From Megasphaera stantonii (GTDB lineage: Bacteria; Bacillota; Negativicutes; Veillonellales; Megasphaeraceae), in the NCBI RefSeq assembly GCF_003367905.1, contig NZ_CP029462.1:558001-622000 (forward strand): a stretch of DNA of 64,000 nt, given 5' to 3'. Below, piece after piece: positions 35,750-44,573 of this stretch; the stretch's first letter is position 1; the number at the start of each line of letters is the position of its first letter. The notes under the pieces are model-generated. The model saw nothing but the letters and a program-made list of their open reading frames with translations, ran no database searches and was not told where the DNA came from. A program made the position numbers and the translations under genes.

Positions 35750-37153
35750 TTATTCAACCTCAATAACTTTAGATGGGTTCATAATATTATTAGGATCCCA
35801 AGCTTTCTTCAATAAACGCATAAGTTTTAATTCACCTTCAGGAGTAAATTTTTCAAATTCCTCTTTTTTCTTATAGCCAATGCCGTGTTCGCCAGACATC
35901 TTTCCGCCCAGGCTATATACCAATGCAAAAATATCATCATCATATGCATGCAAGGTATTCGCCCATTCTTCTGGACCTTGATTATGTGTATTCAAAATAT
36001 TCACATGAATATTGCCATCACCAATATGAGCTACAATACCGCCATCAATATCGTGTTTCTTCATGATATTCGGAAGTTCTGTTGTGACATTGATAATTTT
36101 ATCAAGAGGAACGACATAGTCCGAACTAGCCCAAGTCAAGCAAATTTCGCGGCAAGCATCGGCAAATTGTTTTCTGGCTTCCCAAATTCGGTCATCAGCC
36201 ATCAGTACCTCGACGGCACCAGCCTCATCGCATAAATCGCCTAATTTTTCCATTTTTTTATCGAGCTCATCTTGATCGTATGATTCAACAGTAATAATAT
36301 CATACACGCCATTTTTCTTAGCGTACGGCAAATCGCATTTAATAAAATCGCCGCTAATAACAATAGCCCGGTTATCCATATATTCAATGCTTGTCGGCTC
36401 AATACCTGCCTTCAAAATCTTTCTCGGCAAAGCTAACGCTTTTGCAGGATCATCAAAAATAGCAACGATATCGAAGGAATACGGCGGCAGCATCCTCAAT
36501 TTTAACGTCGCTTCTGTAATAATTCCCAGTGTACCTTCAGATCCACAGATCAATTGCTCTAAACAGTATCCCGTGCTGCATTTTTCTAACCGGGCACCAA
36601 CTTTTACAATGTCGCCAAGCGGTGTTACAACAGTAAGGTCATAGATTTGATGACGAGTCGTACCATAACGAACAGCTTTGTTTCCCCCAGCGTTGGTTGC
36701 TAAATTTCCGCCTATCTGACAACTTTCAGCACTGCACGGATCGCCGGCATACAATAATCCTTTTGCTTTCGCAGCTTGCTGCAAATCAACAGTACGAACG
36801 CCTGGCTGAACCACGCAGTACAAGTTTTCGGCATCCATTTCAAGAATCTGATTCATTCGTTCTAATTCTATAACAATTCCATGATGCACAGGAATCGCCC
36901 CGCAAGATAGCCCTGTTCCAGCCGAACGCGGCGTAATTGGAACTAAGTATTTATTAGCTAACTTAACAACTTCGGCAACTTCTTCAGTAGAAGCCGGAAA
37001 TACAACAACTTCAGGATAACTGAAATAAATAGAATTCCCTTCTTCGTCAGTCTTATAAATCTCTAATTTATCCGGATCCGTCGTAGCATATTTATCTCCG
37101 ACAATTTTCTTTAATTCATTGACAACTTCATCTGTCACAGGATTGTATTTCAT
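35750..37153 (-). CDS. GlcD-like FAD-linked 2-hydroxyacid dehydrogenase
   Basis: Flavoprotein of 467 aa in the glycolate oxidase GlcD / D-lactate dehydrogenase family. The FAD-binding PCMH domain shows PEVVVFPASTEEVAEVVKLA, TPRSAGTGLSCGA and GGNLATNAGGNKAVRYG; the C-terminal domain has VAHIGDGNIHVNI and SGEHGIGYKKK. It oxidises glycolate or D-lactate to the 2-oxo acid. In anaerobes these enzymes pass electrons to EtfAB, which is absent here. It would process the hydroxy acid released from sugar-acid breakdown. The HpcH/HpaI gene follows after 41 bp. Confidence 0.9.
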   Translation of the reverse strand: MKYNPVTDEVVNELKKIVGDKYATTDPDKLEIYKTDEEGNSIYFSYPEVVVFPASTEEVAEVVKLANKYLVPITPRSAGTGLSCGAIPVHHGIVIELERMNQILEMDAENLYCVVQPGVRTVDLQQAAKAKGLLYAGDPCSAESCQIGGNLATNAGGNKAVRYGTTRHQIYDLTVVTPLGDIVKVGARLEKCSTGYCLEQLICGSEGTLGIITEATLKLRMLPPYSFDIVAIFDDPAKALALPRKILKAGIEPTSIEYMDNRAIVISGDFIKCDLPYAKKNGVYDIITVESYDQDELDKKMEKLGDLCDEAGAVEVLMADDRIWEARKQFADACREICLTWASSDYVVPLDKIINVTTELPNIMKKHDIDGGIVAHIGDGNIHVNILNTHNQGPEEWANTLHAYDDDIFALVYSLGGKMSGEHGIGYKKKEEFEKFTPEGELKLMRLLKKAWDPNNIMNPSKVIEVE

Positions 37154-37190
37154 AAGTATTCCACCCTTTCTATAGCTCTACATGTTTGAT

Positions 37191-37240
37191 AAAAAGACCT
37201 TTTTTTGCAGACCGATAGGTGACCTCAAAAAAGGTCTTTT
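37191..37240 (-). terminator. terminator of the third MFS gene
   Basis: AAAAGACCTTTTTT and AAAAAAGGTCTTTT arms around a 20-nt loop that can also pair (GACC/GGTC). A T-run follows on the minus strand. Confidence 0.8.
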
Positions 37241-37271
37241 CATTATTTCGCCAAATTCAATAAAAGTTAAA

Positions 37272-38579
37272 TTACTCCATCCCAATTTTCTTATCAAAAT
37301 TGATTAAAACAGGGAATAAACCCGTTCCAAGGGCTAAAGCAATAAATAACATCAAAGCCCAATAATACGAACCAGTAGCTCCAACAATCAACCCGACAAC
37401 GATAGGAACAACTGCACCACCGACATTGCCAAACATATTCATAATGCCACTGAGAGTGCCACTATATTGCCGATCCGCAACAATCGACGGTAAAGACCAG
37501 TACATTGTTCCACACCATTTTTCAAAAAACATCGAGATACTAAGCATCGCAATAGCAAAGTAGATATCTGTTGCTACTGAAAGCAAATACATCGGAACAG
37601 CAATGCATACACCTAACAGAGGAAATAACCGTCTGAATACGGCATTAGTATCTTTTGCACTTTGACGAATTTTATCAGTAACGACACCGCCTAATAATTG
37701 TCCAACAGTTCCTACTGCATAAATTAAGAAAATAGACCAACCTAAATCTTTAATATTCAGATGATGTACTGCCGCCAAATATAAGGCGCCCCAGGTCATT
37801 AAACCATACCAAAATGCATCATAAGCGCCAAATCCCAGACATACTCCCCAGAAACTCCGTGAACCTAAATATGTCGTAGCCGTTGAACCAGATTTTGCAT
37901 CATCCATGTTTTGGCCGCTTAAAGAACTAGCATCCTCTTCTTCAAAAGCTTTGCGTAAATATTCACGTTCCGCTTCATTAATGCTCTTATTCGTTTCCGG
38001 TGTAGATCCAATAATGGGTTTACAAGCTAGCACTACAATAATTGTTAATACGCCTGCTGCAATTAAAGCGCCACGCCAACCGTCAAGAAAAGCTACAAAT
38101 AGCGCACATAACGGTGCTCCTAACGCATTCCCCAAAGCCGAACCGGAATCCATTAATGCAGCACCTTTACCACGTTCATTTTTAGTCAGCCAGACAGACT
38201 GTAATTTCCCTCCAGAGGGATAAATCGGAGCTTCTGAAATACCCAATAATGCACGAATAGCAATAAACATTGTGCTATTATGGATAAATCCAGTAAAAAT
38301 CTGAAATATCCCCCACAAGATCCCTGTACCGACAATAACTTTACCGGGTGCAAATTTATCGCATAACCATCCAGAAGGTATCTGCATTACTACATAGCCC
38401 CAAAAAAATGCACTCAGAATGACACCTACAAGTTCAGGGCTAAATTGCAAATCTTCCTGAATCATAGGCATTAATACAGAAATAACAGCACGGTCTACGT
38501 AGTTGATAGTAACGAGAATCAGCAATGCTAAAAACACTCGCCATCGAACGTTTGTAGGTTTTTGAGTTAATTGAGTCAT
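37272..38579 (-). CDS. MFS transporter, ACS family (paralogue A)
   Basis: Twelve-helix sugar-acid/proton symporter type, 435 aa. NYVDRAVISVLMPMI is the ACS helix-1 motif; FFWGYVVMQIPSGWLCDKF and LGISEAPIYPSGGKLQSVWL follow. It is a paralogue of the gene at 40595 (matching NYxDRAVISVxMP, SAFFWGY, EAPIYP and QSVWLTKNER). D-galactonate carrier DgoT is a related family member. It lies 144 bp after the FAH gene and is followed by a terminator. Confidence 0.92.
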   Translation of the reverse strand: MTQLTQKPTNVRWRVFLALLILVTINYVDRAVISVLMPMIQEDLQFSPELVGVILSAFFWGYVVMQIPSGWLCDKFAPGKVIVGTGILWGIFQIFTGFIHNSTMFIAIRALLGISEAPIYPSGGKLQSVWLTKNERGKGAALMDSGSALGNALGAPLCALFVAFLDGWRGALIAAGVLTIIVVLACKPIIGSTPETNKSINEAEREYLRKAFEEEDASSLSGQNMDDAKSGSTATTYLGSRSFWGVCLGFGAYDAFWYGLMTWGALYLAAVHHLNIKDLGWSIFLIYAVGTVGQLLGGVVTDKIRQSAKDTNAVFRRLFPLLGVCIAVPMYLLSVATDIYFAIAMLSISMFFEKWCGTMYWSLPSIVADRQYSGTLSGIMNMFGNVGGAVVPIVVGLIVGATGSYYWALMLFIALALGTGLFPVLINFDKKIGME

Positions 38580-38723
38580 AAAAATTTCACCATCTTTCTA
38601 AAAATATCGCTAAACCTTAAAACTTGCAATATGTGCCTCATAAAAGCCTCCGGAGCAAATATCCGCACACACTATATATATAACCCTGCGCAGGTTACAA
38701 GCCCTTCGATAAAAATCCATCAG

Positions 38724-39446
38724 TTATTTAACTGAATTCGATAAAGTCCCAATGTCAGATATAGTTATTTCTACTAAATCTCCAGAACGAAGATATTTAG
38801 GCGGCGTAAAACCTACCCCTACGCCAGAAGGAGTACCAGTTGCAATAACATCACCTGCATAAAGAGTAGTCCCTTCCGATAAAGTTTGAATTATTTTAGA
38901 AATGGAAAAAATAAATTCCTTAGTGGTAGCATGTTGCCGTATTTCTCCATTAACCTTAGTCATAATTTCAAAAAAACTTGGGGCTTCATCTTTTAGTAAA
39001 ATACACGGTCCCATAGGAGCAAATGTATTAAGGCTCTTCCCATGAAACCATTGCCCATATTTACTTTGTAAATCTCTCGCAGAAACATCGTTTAGAATAG
39101 TATATCCATACACATACTCCATTGCATTTTCTGCCGATATATTCATACCTGTTTTACCAATAACAACAGCTAGCTCCCCCTCATAATCTAATGCCTTCGT
39201 TATCATTGGATGGGAATCAATCAATTCTTCAGGTCCAATAATTGCCGAAGCAGCTTTTGTAAAAATAACTGGACATGACGGTAATTTTTTTTGTATTTCC
39301 ATATTAAAATTTTTTTCAAATTCACCTACATGTTCTACATAATTTTCGCCAATACAAAATATATTTCTTCTCAAATTCATAATAGGTGCAGTAATAGTGA
39401 TAGCATCAATATTTAATGATTTAATAACGCAATGTTCTTTTTTTTT
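38724..39446 (-). pseudogene. FAH-family hydrolase, C-terminal catalytic part (after frameshift)
   Basis: Catalytic fumarylacetoacetate-hydrolase fold: FCIGENYVEHVGEF, the metal-binding Glu/Asp set in KALDYEGELAVVIGK and LNDVSARDLQ, FAPMGPC and GDVIATGTPSGVG. The frame is open back to 39446 through KKKEHCVIK and ITITAPI, so translation normally enters from the N-terminal half via a one-base backward shift in nine A residues. An ATG at 39380 exists but has no ribosome-binding site. Joined, the two parts give about 301 aa, the usual family length. Relatives hydrolyse 2,4-diketo-3-deoxy acids to pyruvate plus a hydroxy acid, which would suit this cluster. Confidence 0.82.
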
Positions 39447-39628
39447 AACTTAGCTTTCAGCCTATTTAATCCATTAGGTCCTAAAGAAATAAAATCTAAA
39501 AGGTTTTCAGGAAGGTGTACCGATATTGCGTGAGATAAATTTTCTGCACTATACACTTCATCCCCATCCAGTATCCCCCATTGGAGTTTGTTATTGCACT
39601 TAAAAGATACTAATTTTCTTATATTCAT
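39413..39628 (-). pseudogene. FAH-family hydrolase, N-terminal part (before frameshift)
   Basis: The small N-terminal domain that precedes the catalytic domain in FAH-family proteins (LVSFKCNNKLQWGILDG, then LLDFISLGPNGLNRLKAK). The frame stops at 39413 after a run of nine A (39438-39446). The ATG at 39628 follows AAGGTGA; the GTG at 39637 lies inside that signal. It is led by the operator-bearing promoter at 39675-39737. A sequencing error, a real mutation or slippage at the A-run would all explain the split. Confidence 0.8.
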
Positions 39629-39674
39629 GACTATCACCTTTTACCACATTTATAAACGCCCTCGACATTCTTAA

Positions 39675-39737
39675 TTACGAATTATTTCGTATTTACGTTT
39701 GTATTTATATTTTTGCACGTTATACAATTAAAGTCAA
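39675..39737 (-). promoter_or_regulatory. promoter and operator of the FAH-MFS genes
   Basis: On the minus strand, TTGACT (39732-39737), then a poor -10 (AAAAAT, 39709-39714, 17-bp spacer) with TATAAAT just beyond. The dyad TTACGAATTATTTCGTAT (plus strand) is at 39675-39692, with ACG at 39695-39697. It is similar along its length to the promoter at 41925-41990, including CGTGCAA and the upstream CATGAT. Confidence 0.65.
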
Positions 39738-40333
39738 TACTTTATCATGAGTATATCTCATTTGCATTATTTAATACAAAGAATCTCTTTTATACATATT
39801 TAAATAAAATAATTTGTTAAAAAACATAATAACTACAACCAAATTATTATAAAATGCTAATAAGAACGCTTTCTAACACCTTCTTATAATTTTTATTAAA
39901 TTATTTACTTAGCTTTATTGCAAAAAATTTCTCAAGGCATACTAAAAATCTCAATTAAAAAGAATGGTTTCAATGAAACTCTTAATCTACTCATATTTTA
40001 TACTGTTATCTCCATTATAAAAATCCATATCTTATTCACAGTTACACTAAGATTCAATATAATCTTTTACAAATTCATCTTCACCATCATATATCATTAG
40101 TACAAGTTATCTACCAAAGAGATATTTCATCAATTCATACCCTTTTTTGTATACATTGATATAAATAAACATACAAAAGCTTGATCTTGCCATCTTCTAA
40201 AAAGATGACACCTCAAATACATTCACATAAAAATATTTATCTGACCAGCTTCAATAGTATTGCCATAAAAGCTCCGAATGAGCATAAAACGATCTTCATC
40301 CTACTAAATTATTAGAATATCATAAATACAGAT

Positions 40334-40378
40334 AAAGGCTTGCCGCACATGCAAGTATGCATGTGCGATAAGCTTTTT
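40334..40378. terminator. stem-loop downstream of the fourth MFS gene
   Basis: GCCGCACATGCA pairs with TGCATGTGCG and the outer AAAGGCTT with AAGCTTTTT, with small mismatches. T-runs occur on both sides, stronger in plus orientation. It lies 220 bp beyond the MFS stop and may terminate that transcript. Confidence 0.5.
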
Positions 40379-40594
40379 CCTTATGTCCAAAATTATTGAC
40401 TAACCGGTTTGGAGTACTTGTAAATATAGTTGATACGATACACAGTTCACATGAATCACTTTATAATCACTCGTCTTTCAAATCATTAAAAAATGCGCAT
40501 TCCAATATTACGCCTTTCATATCTTTACATGATTTACATATTTGCAAATCATTCCCCTTACTTCTCGGTCAGAAAGAAAAATGTATTTTATCTC

Positions 40595-41896
40595 TTATGC
40601 TTTTAAAATATCAGCACCTACTTTTTTATTCAAATTCATAATTAATGGGAAGAAACTAATTCCTAATGCAAAAGCTAAGAATAGAATGATTGCCCAATAA
40701 TAGTTCCCCGTCGCCATAACAATGATACCGACTAAAACAGGAACAATTGCGCCACCAACATTTCCTAACATATTCATAAATCCTGCAACGATACCAACAT
40801 CGTCTCGTTGCGATATTGTTGCGGGTAAGCTCCAGAATGTACAACCCACCCAACGTTCACAAAACATCGCAAAGGATAAATAAATGATCGCCATGGTAAT
40901 GCTAGTTGCATTGCTCAAGAAATACATAGCTATAGCCATCAAAACACCTAAAATTCCAAAAGACCATTTGACAATCTTATTAGGGTCAATTCCCTTTTCT
41001 TTTAGATGATCAATAAAAAATCCTCCAAATAATTCACCAATAACGCCAACGCCAAAAACGATAAATATGGACGTGCCTATTGTCATAATGTTGACATTAA
41101 AAACTTGTGATAAGTACATGGGTCCCCATGTCATCAATCCGTACCAAAAGCAATCATAACAAATAAATCCCAAAGTCATTCCCCAAAATGTAAAACTTTT
41201 TAAATATCTTGTTAATCCAACAGATAATTTTTGATTTGCATCTCCAGATATTTTATATTCATCTTTTAACGCATTATCTATATATTCACGTTCTGCAGCA
41301 TTAATTCTTGGACTTGTATCTGGCGTAGCTTTACAAAACGGATAACATAATAAAACTACCAAGATGGTCAAAATACCCGCTCCCATTAAAGCACCTCGCC
41401 ATCCCCCAAACCAAGCAAGGAAAGCTACAATCAATGGACCTCCAATAGCAGTGCCCAAAGGCGAGCCAGCATCAACAATAGCAGCTCCACGAGTCCGTTC
41501 ATTCTTTGTTAGCCATACAGATTGTAATTTACTACTAGCGGGATAAATAGGGGCTTCAGAAGCTCCCAATAGTGCTCGAACAATCATAAAAGCAGTACTG
41601 CTGTGAAGACAACCTGTAATCATTTGAAAAACGCCCCACAAAATACCTGAGCCTAAAATAGTCTTTCCCGGACCAAACCTATCTGCAAACCATCCTGCTG
41701 GAATTTGCATTACAGTATATCCCCAAAAAAATGCACTTAAAATAACGCCAACCAATTCTGGACCAAACTGAAGTTCTTCTTCAATTGCAGGCATACATAC
41801 AGAAATAACAGCACGGTCAATGTAGTTGACTGTACATAATGCAAATAAAGAAGCAAATACCATCCATCTCACTTTCGTAGGTTTTTCGTTGTTCAT
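40595..41896 (-). CDS. MFS transporter, ACS family (paralogue B)
   Basis: A 433-aa twelve-helix carrier paralogous to the protein at 37272. NYIDRAVISVCMPAI, FFWGYTVMQIPAGWFADRF and LGASEAPIYPASSKLQSVWL are almost position-for-position the same motifs. It has its own promoter bearing the perfect 18-bp operator palindrome. The start ATG 41896 follows GGAGAGGG. Possibly it carries a related but different sugar acid. It ends far from the next gene, with a 957-bp region downstream. Confidence 0.92.
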   Translation of the reverse strand: MNNEKPTKVRWMVFASLFALCTVNYIDRAVISVCMPAIEEELQFGPELVGVILSAFFWGYTVMQIPAGWFADRFGPGKTILGSGILWGVFQMITGCLHSSTAFMIVRALLGASEAPIYPASSKLQSVWLTKNERTRGAAIVDAGSPLGTAIGGPLIVAFLAWFGGWRGALMGAGILTILVVLLCYPFCKATPDTSPRINAAEREYIDNALKDEYKISGDANQKLSVGLTRYLKSFTFWGMTLGFICYDCFWYGLMTWGPMYLSQVFNVNIMTIGTSIFIVFGVGVIGELFGGFFIDHLKEKGIDPNKIVKWSFGILGVLMAIAMYFLSNATSITMAIIYLSFAMFCERWVGCTFWSLPATISQRDDVGIVAGFMNMLGNVGGAIVPVLVGIIVMATGNYYWAIILFLAFALGISFFPLIMNLNKKVGADILKA

Positions 41897-41924
41897 TCTA
41901 CCCTCTCCTTTTTTTTGTTTCTTA

Positions 41925-41990
41925 ATACGAATTAATTCGTATTTACGTTTTTTATGTTTATATTATTGCACGCTACACATAAAACGTCAA
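41925..41990 (-). promoter_or_regulatory. promoter and perfect palindromic operator of MFS paralogue B
   Basis: On the minus strand, TTGACG (41985-41990), a 17-bp spacer and AATAAT (41962-41967). The operator ATACGAATTAATTCGTAT (41925-41942) is a perfect 18-bp palindrome, with a further ACG half-site at 41945-41947. It is the best-formed copy of the shared site. Confidence 0.75.
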
Positions 41991-42112
41991 TATTTAATCA
42001 TGAATATATTTTATTAGTATCATTCAACAAATGAAATGCATTTTATTCATAATTTTATTCATAAAAACCATTTACATTCCATCATTTATAGCACATAAAT
42101 CACCTGCTTAAA

Positions 42113-42166
42113 TCACAAAAAATAAACCAGTACCAATGTAAGAACTCCTTACATTGGTACTGGTTT
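42113..42166 (-). terminator. terminator of the secD-secF transcript
   Basis: Perfect 19-base arms beginning AAACCAGTACC (42124-42142 and 42148-42166) around a 5-nt loop. On the minus strand TTTATTTTTTG follows. It cleanly separates the housekeeping run from the sugar-acid region. Confidence 0.93.
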
Positions 42167-42217
42167 ATACCTAACCTATAATGCTTTAATGGATTACCAT
42201 TGGTTATCCGTGTATAT

Positions 42218-43153
42218 TTAATTTTCTTCTATTTCCTCTTTTTCTTCATGAACAACACGCTTCGAACCGTGCTTCTTTGCCGTATAATTTTTCCATACGA
42301 CCCACAGGGACGTATCTACGCAGATGGACGAGTAGGCGCCGCTGATGAAGCCGATGAGCATGACCAGGGAGAAGTTCTTCGTCGATTCGCCGCCGAAGAA
42401 ATGGAGGGCCCCGCAGGCAAAGAGTACCGTCGTCAGCGTGTAGATGCTGCGGTGGATACTCTGGGAAATGCTGTCGTGAGCCAGTTTTTCATACGTATCC
42501 GTGCGGCGGTGGGTCCTCGTGTTTTCGCGGACGCGGTCGAAAATGACGACGGCTTCGTTCATGGAATAGCCGACGACCGTCAGGATAGCCGCCAGGAAGG
42601 AGGCGTCGATTTCCAGCTGGAAGAAGGAGAAAAAGCCCAATACCATGATCAAGTCATGGAGGATGGATACGATAGCCGAAATGGCGATCTTATACTCAAA
42701 GCGGAAGGAAATATAGGCCGCCAGGGCGATAAAGGCCACGGCCAGGCTGGTCACGGCATTCTTCGTGACTTCCGAGCCGATGACGGCGCCGACCGATTCG
42801 ATACGCTTCACTTCCGCGCCGCCCAACTTTTCGTTGAGCTGATCGGAAATGGCCTTGCTTTCGTCGCTTTCCAGGTTGCGCATGCGGATCATCACTTCCT
42901 GAGACGATTCCTGATCCGTTACGCCCGACAGCTGGATAACGCTGTTTTCCAAATTCATATTGGAGTCGTCGATGACTTCGCGCACTTGGGCTACCGTAAC
43001 GGGCTGCTTGAACTGCAAGTCCAAAATCGTGCCGCCCGTATAGTCGATGCCGAAGTTAAAGCCGTTGATAAAGATGGAGATGACGCTCAGGACGACCAGG
43101 ACGGACGACAGGGTAAACCACCATTTCTTATGGGCTACAATATCAAAACTCAT
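42218..43153 (-). CDS. secF: SecF, protein translocase accessory subunit
   Basis: Inner-membrane partner of SecD that uses the proton gradient to help SecYEG release exported proteins. It has 311 aa with six membrane helices; FNFGIDYTGGTILDLQF, VGYSMNEAVVIFDRVREN and SIHRSIYTLTTVL are family signatures. ATG 43153 overlaps the secD stop as ATGA, so the two are translationally coupled. A Glu-rich C-terminal tail (HEEKEEIEEN) closes the protein. Confidence 0.97.
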   Translation of the reverse strand: MSFDIVAHKKWWFTLSSVLVVLSVISIFINGFNFGIDYTGGTILDLQFKQPVTVAQVREVIDDSNMNLENSVIQLSGVTDQESSQEVMIRMRNLESDESKAISDQLNEKLGGAEVKRIESVGAVIGSEVTKNAVTSLAVAFIALAAYISFRFEYKIAISAIVSILHDLIMVLGFFSFFQLEIDASFLAAILTVVGYSMNEAVVIFDRVRENTRTHRRTDTYEKLAHDSISQSIHRSIYTLTTVLFACGALHFFGGESTKNFSLVMLIGFISGAYSSICVDTSLWVVWKNYTAKKHGSKRVVHEEKEEIEEN

Positions 43154-44400
43154 TTCCGTCCCCCCTTTTTGAGCATGTGTTCCGGCACCTTGCGGTTCAA
43201 TCCATAGAACCACGGATTGGTGAGGAGATTCGTATTAATGAACCAGGTCAGCAGGGAACGGCTGACGATAATAGCCGTAAACATGCTGACGATGAGGCCT
43301 AAGGCCAGGTTGACGGCAAAGCCTTTGACCGTACCGGCCCCCATGACGATGAGGACGATGGCGGCGATCATAACCGATACGTTGGCGTCGAGAATCGTAT
43401 GGAAGGCCCGCTTAAACCCGGCCTCCATCGATGTCCGCAAGGTCTTCCCCACGAGCACTTCTTCCTTAAATCGCTCGAAGATCAGTATATTGGCGTCGAC
43501 GGCAAAGCCCATGGACAGGATAATCCCCGCAATGCCGGGCAGGGTCAGCGTCGCGTCGAGGTATTTCAAAATAGACAGCAGGATCAGGACGTATACCAGC
43601 AGGGCTACGTTGGCGACGATGCCGGACATGCGGTATACGACGACCAGGAAGATCATGATCAGGACGATGCCGATGGCAAAGGCCTTTTCACTCTTAATCT
43701 TCGAGTCCTGGCCCAGGCTTGGCCCGATAGTCCGCACTTCCATGACCTTCAGCTTGACAGGCAATGCACCGGAACGGAGCAGGATGGCCAGATTTTTAGC
43801 TTCTTCCAGCGTCCGGCTGCCGGTGATGACGGCCTTGCCGCCGGTAATCGGTTCGTTGACGACAGGAGCCGTCAATACTTCGCCGTCCAGCAGGATGGCG
43901 ATTTTATGGCCTACATTAGCCGCCGTCAAATCGGCGAACTTGTCGGCACCTTCATCGGTAAATTCAATGGCGACAACGTTCTGGTTGCCGTTTTCGATTT
44001 GTTCTTTCGCCGTCTTCAAATCCTTACCGGTCAGGCGCGTCGCGCCGCTTTCGTCTTTAAACTCCATGACGGCCGTCTTGCCGATCGTTTCGATGGCTTT
44101 TTCCGGATTCTTTTCGCCGGGCAGCTCAACGATGATGCGGCGGGCGCCTTCCTTCTGCACCAGCGGTTCCGTCAGGCCCATTTCATTGATACGCCGTTCG
44201 ACGATAGAGACGGCGCGGTTCAGCGAGTCTTCCGTGACTGGCGCATCGGGCGTATCTTCCGCTTCCAGGACGATATGCGTGCCGCCCTGCAAATCCAGGC
44301 CCTGTTTAATCGAGTTGGCCAGCGGATAAATGAAGGTCAGGAACACGCCCAATATAATGGCGACCGCCCCAAAAAACTTTATCATATTACGGGTCCGCAA
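43150..44400 (-). CDS. secD: SecD, protein translocase accessory subunit
   Basis: Partner of SecF in the proton-driven step of protein export. It has 416 aa: one N-terminal helix, the P1 domain (SIKQGLDLQGGTHIVLEAED, RRINEMGLTEPLVQ, RIIVELPG), then five helices with SMGFAVDANILIFERFKEE. It is a short SecD, typical of Firmicutes. It begins with TTG at 44400, preceded by GAGGAGGG at 7 nt; the next ATG (44385) is too far from that signal. Confidence 0.95.
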   Translation of the reverse strand: MRTRNMIKFFGAVAIILGVFLTFIYPLANSIKQGLDLQGGTHIVLEAEDTPDAPVTEDSLNRAVSIVERRINEMGLTEPLVQKEGARRIIVELPGEKNPEKAIETIGKTAVMEFKDESGATRLTGKDLKTAKEQIENGNQNVVAIEFTDEGADKFADLTAANVGHKIAILLDGEVLTAPVVNEPITGGKAVITGSRTLEEAKNLAILLRSGALPVKLKVMEVRTIGPSLGQDSKIKSEKAFAIGIVLIMIFLVVVYRMSGIVANVALLVYVLILLSILKYLDATLTLPGIAGIILSMGFAVDANILIFERFKEEVLVGKTLRTSMEAGFKRAFHTILDANVSVMIAAIVLIVMGAGTVKGFAVNLALGLIVSMFTAIIVSRSLLTWFINTNLLTNPWFYGLNRKVPEHMLKKGGRK

Positions 44401-44506
44401 CAGGTTTCCCTCCTCTTATAAATACAGTAGTCTATACTATAAACGGCGGCGTTCCGCCGTCTGCTTCGTCATGCTTCCCCAAGGCCCGGCCTTCGCCGGC
44501 CCATGC

Positions 44507-44561
44507 AAAAAGGCCATGAACCGGCCCGCCCAGAAATGGCGCGGAGCCGGTCATTCATGGC
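44507..44561 (-). terminator. terminator after yajC
   Basis: On the minus strand, GCCATGAATGACCGGC pairs with GCCGGTTCATGGC (small bulge) and TTTTTGC follows. It lies inside the queA-tgt-yajC-secDF order, so secDF may be expressed partly from a separate start. Confidence 0.75.
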
Positions 44562-44573
44562 TTTTCAAAGGTG

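Larger units (their letters stand above)
39638..40594. other. long AT-rich intergenic region with no recognisable gene
   Basis: Apart from the FAH promoter/operator (39675-39737) and a stem-loop (40334-40378), no gene with a ribosome-binding site and family signature was found on either strand. On the minus strand two short open stretches stand out: about 20 codons beginning MKIVLCSFG (near 40301) and about 30 codons ending near 40486 with ICKSCKDMKGVILECAFFND. They may be remnants of a deleted gene, but neither can be assigned. Confidence 0.5.

Noticed and set aside
40396-40641. Plus-strand ORF of 81 codons in the gene-poor stretch
   Set aside because: No ribosome-binding site or family signature; it overlaps the 3' end of the MFS gene on the other strand.
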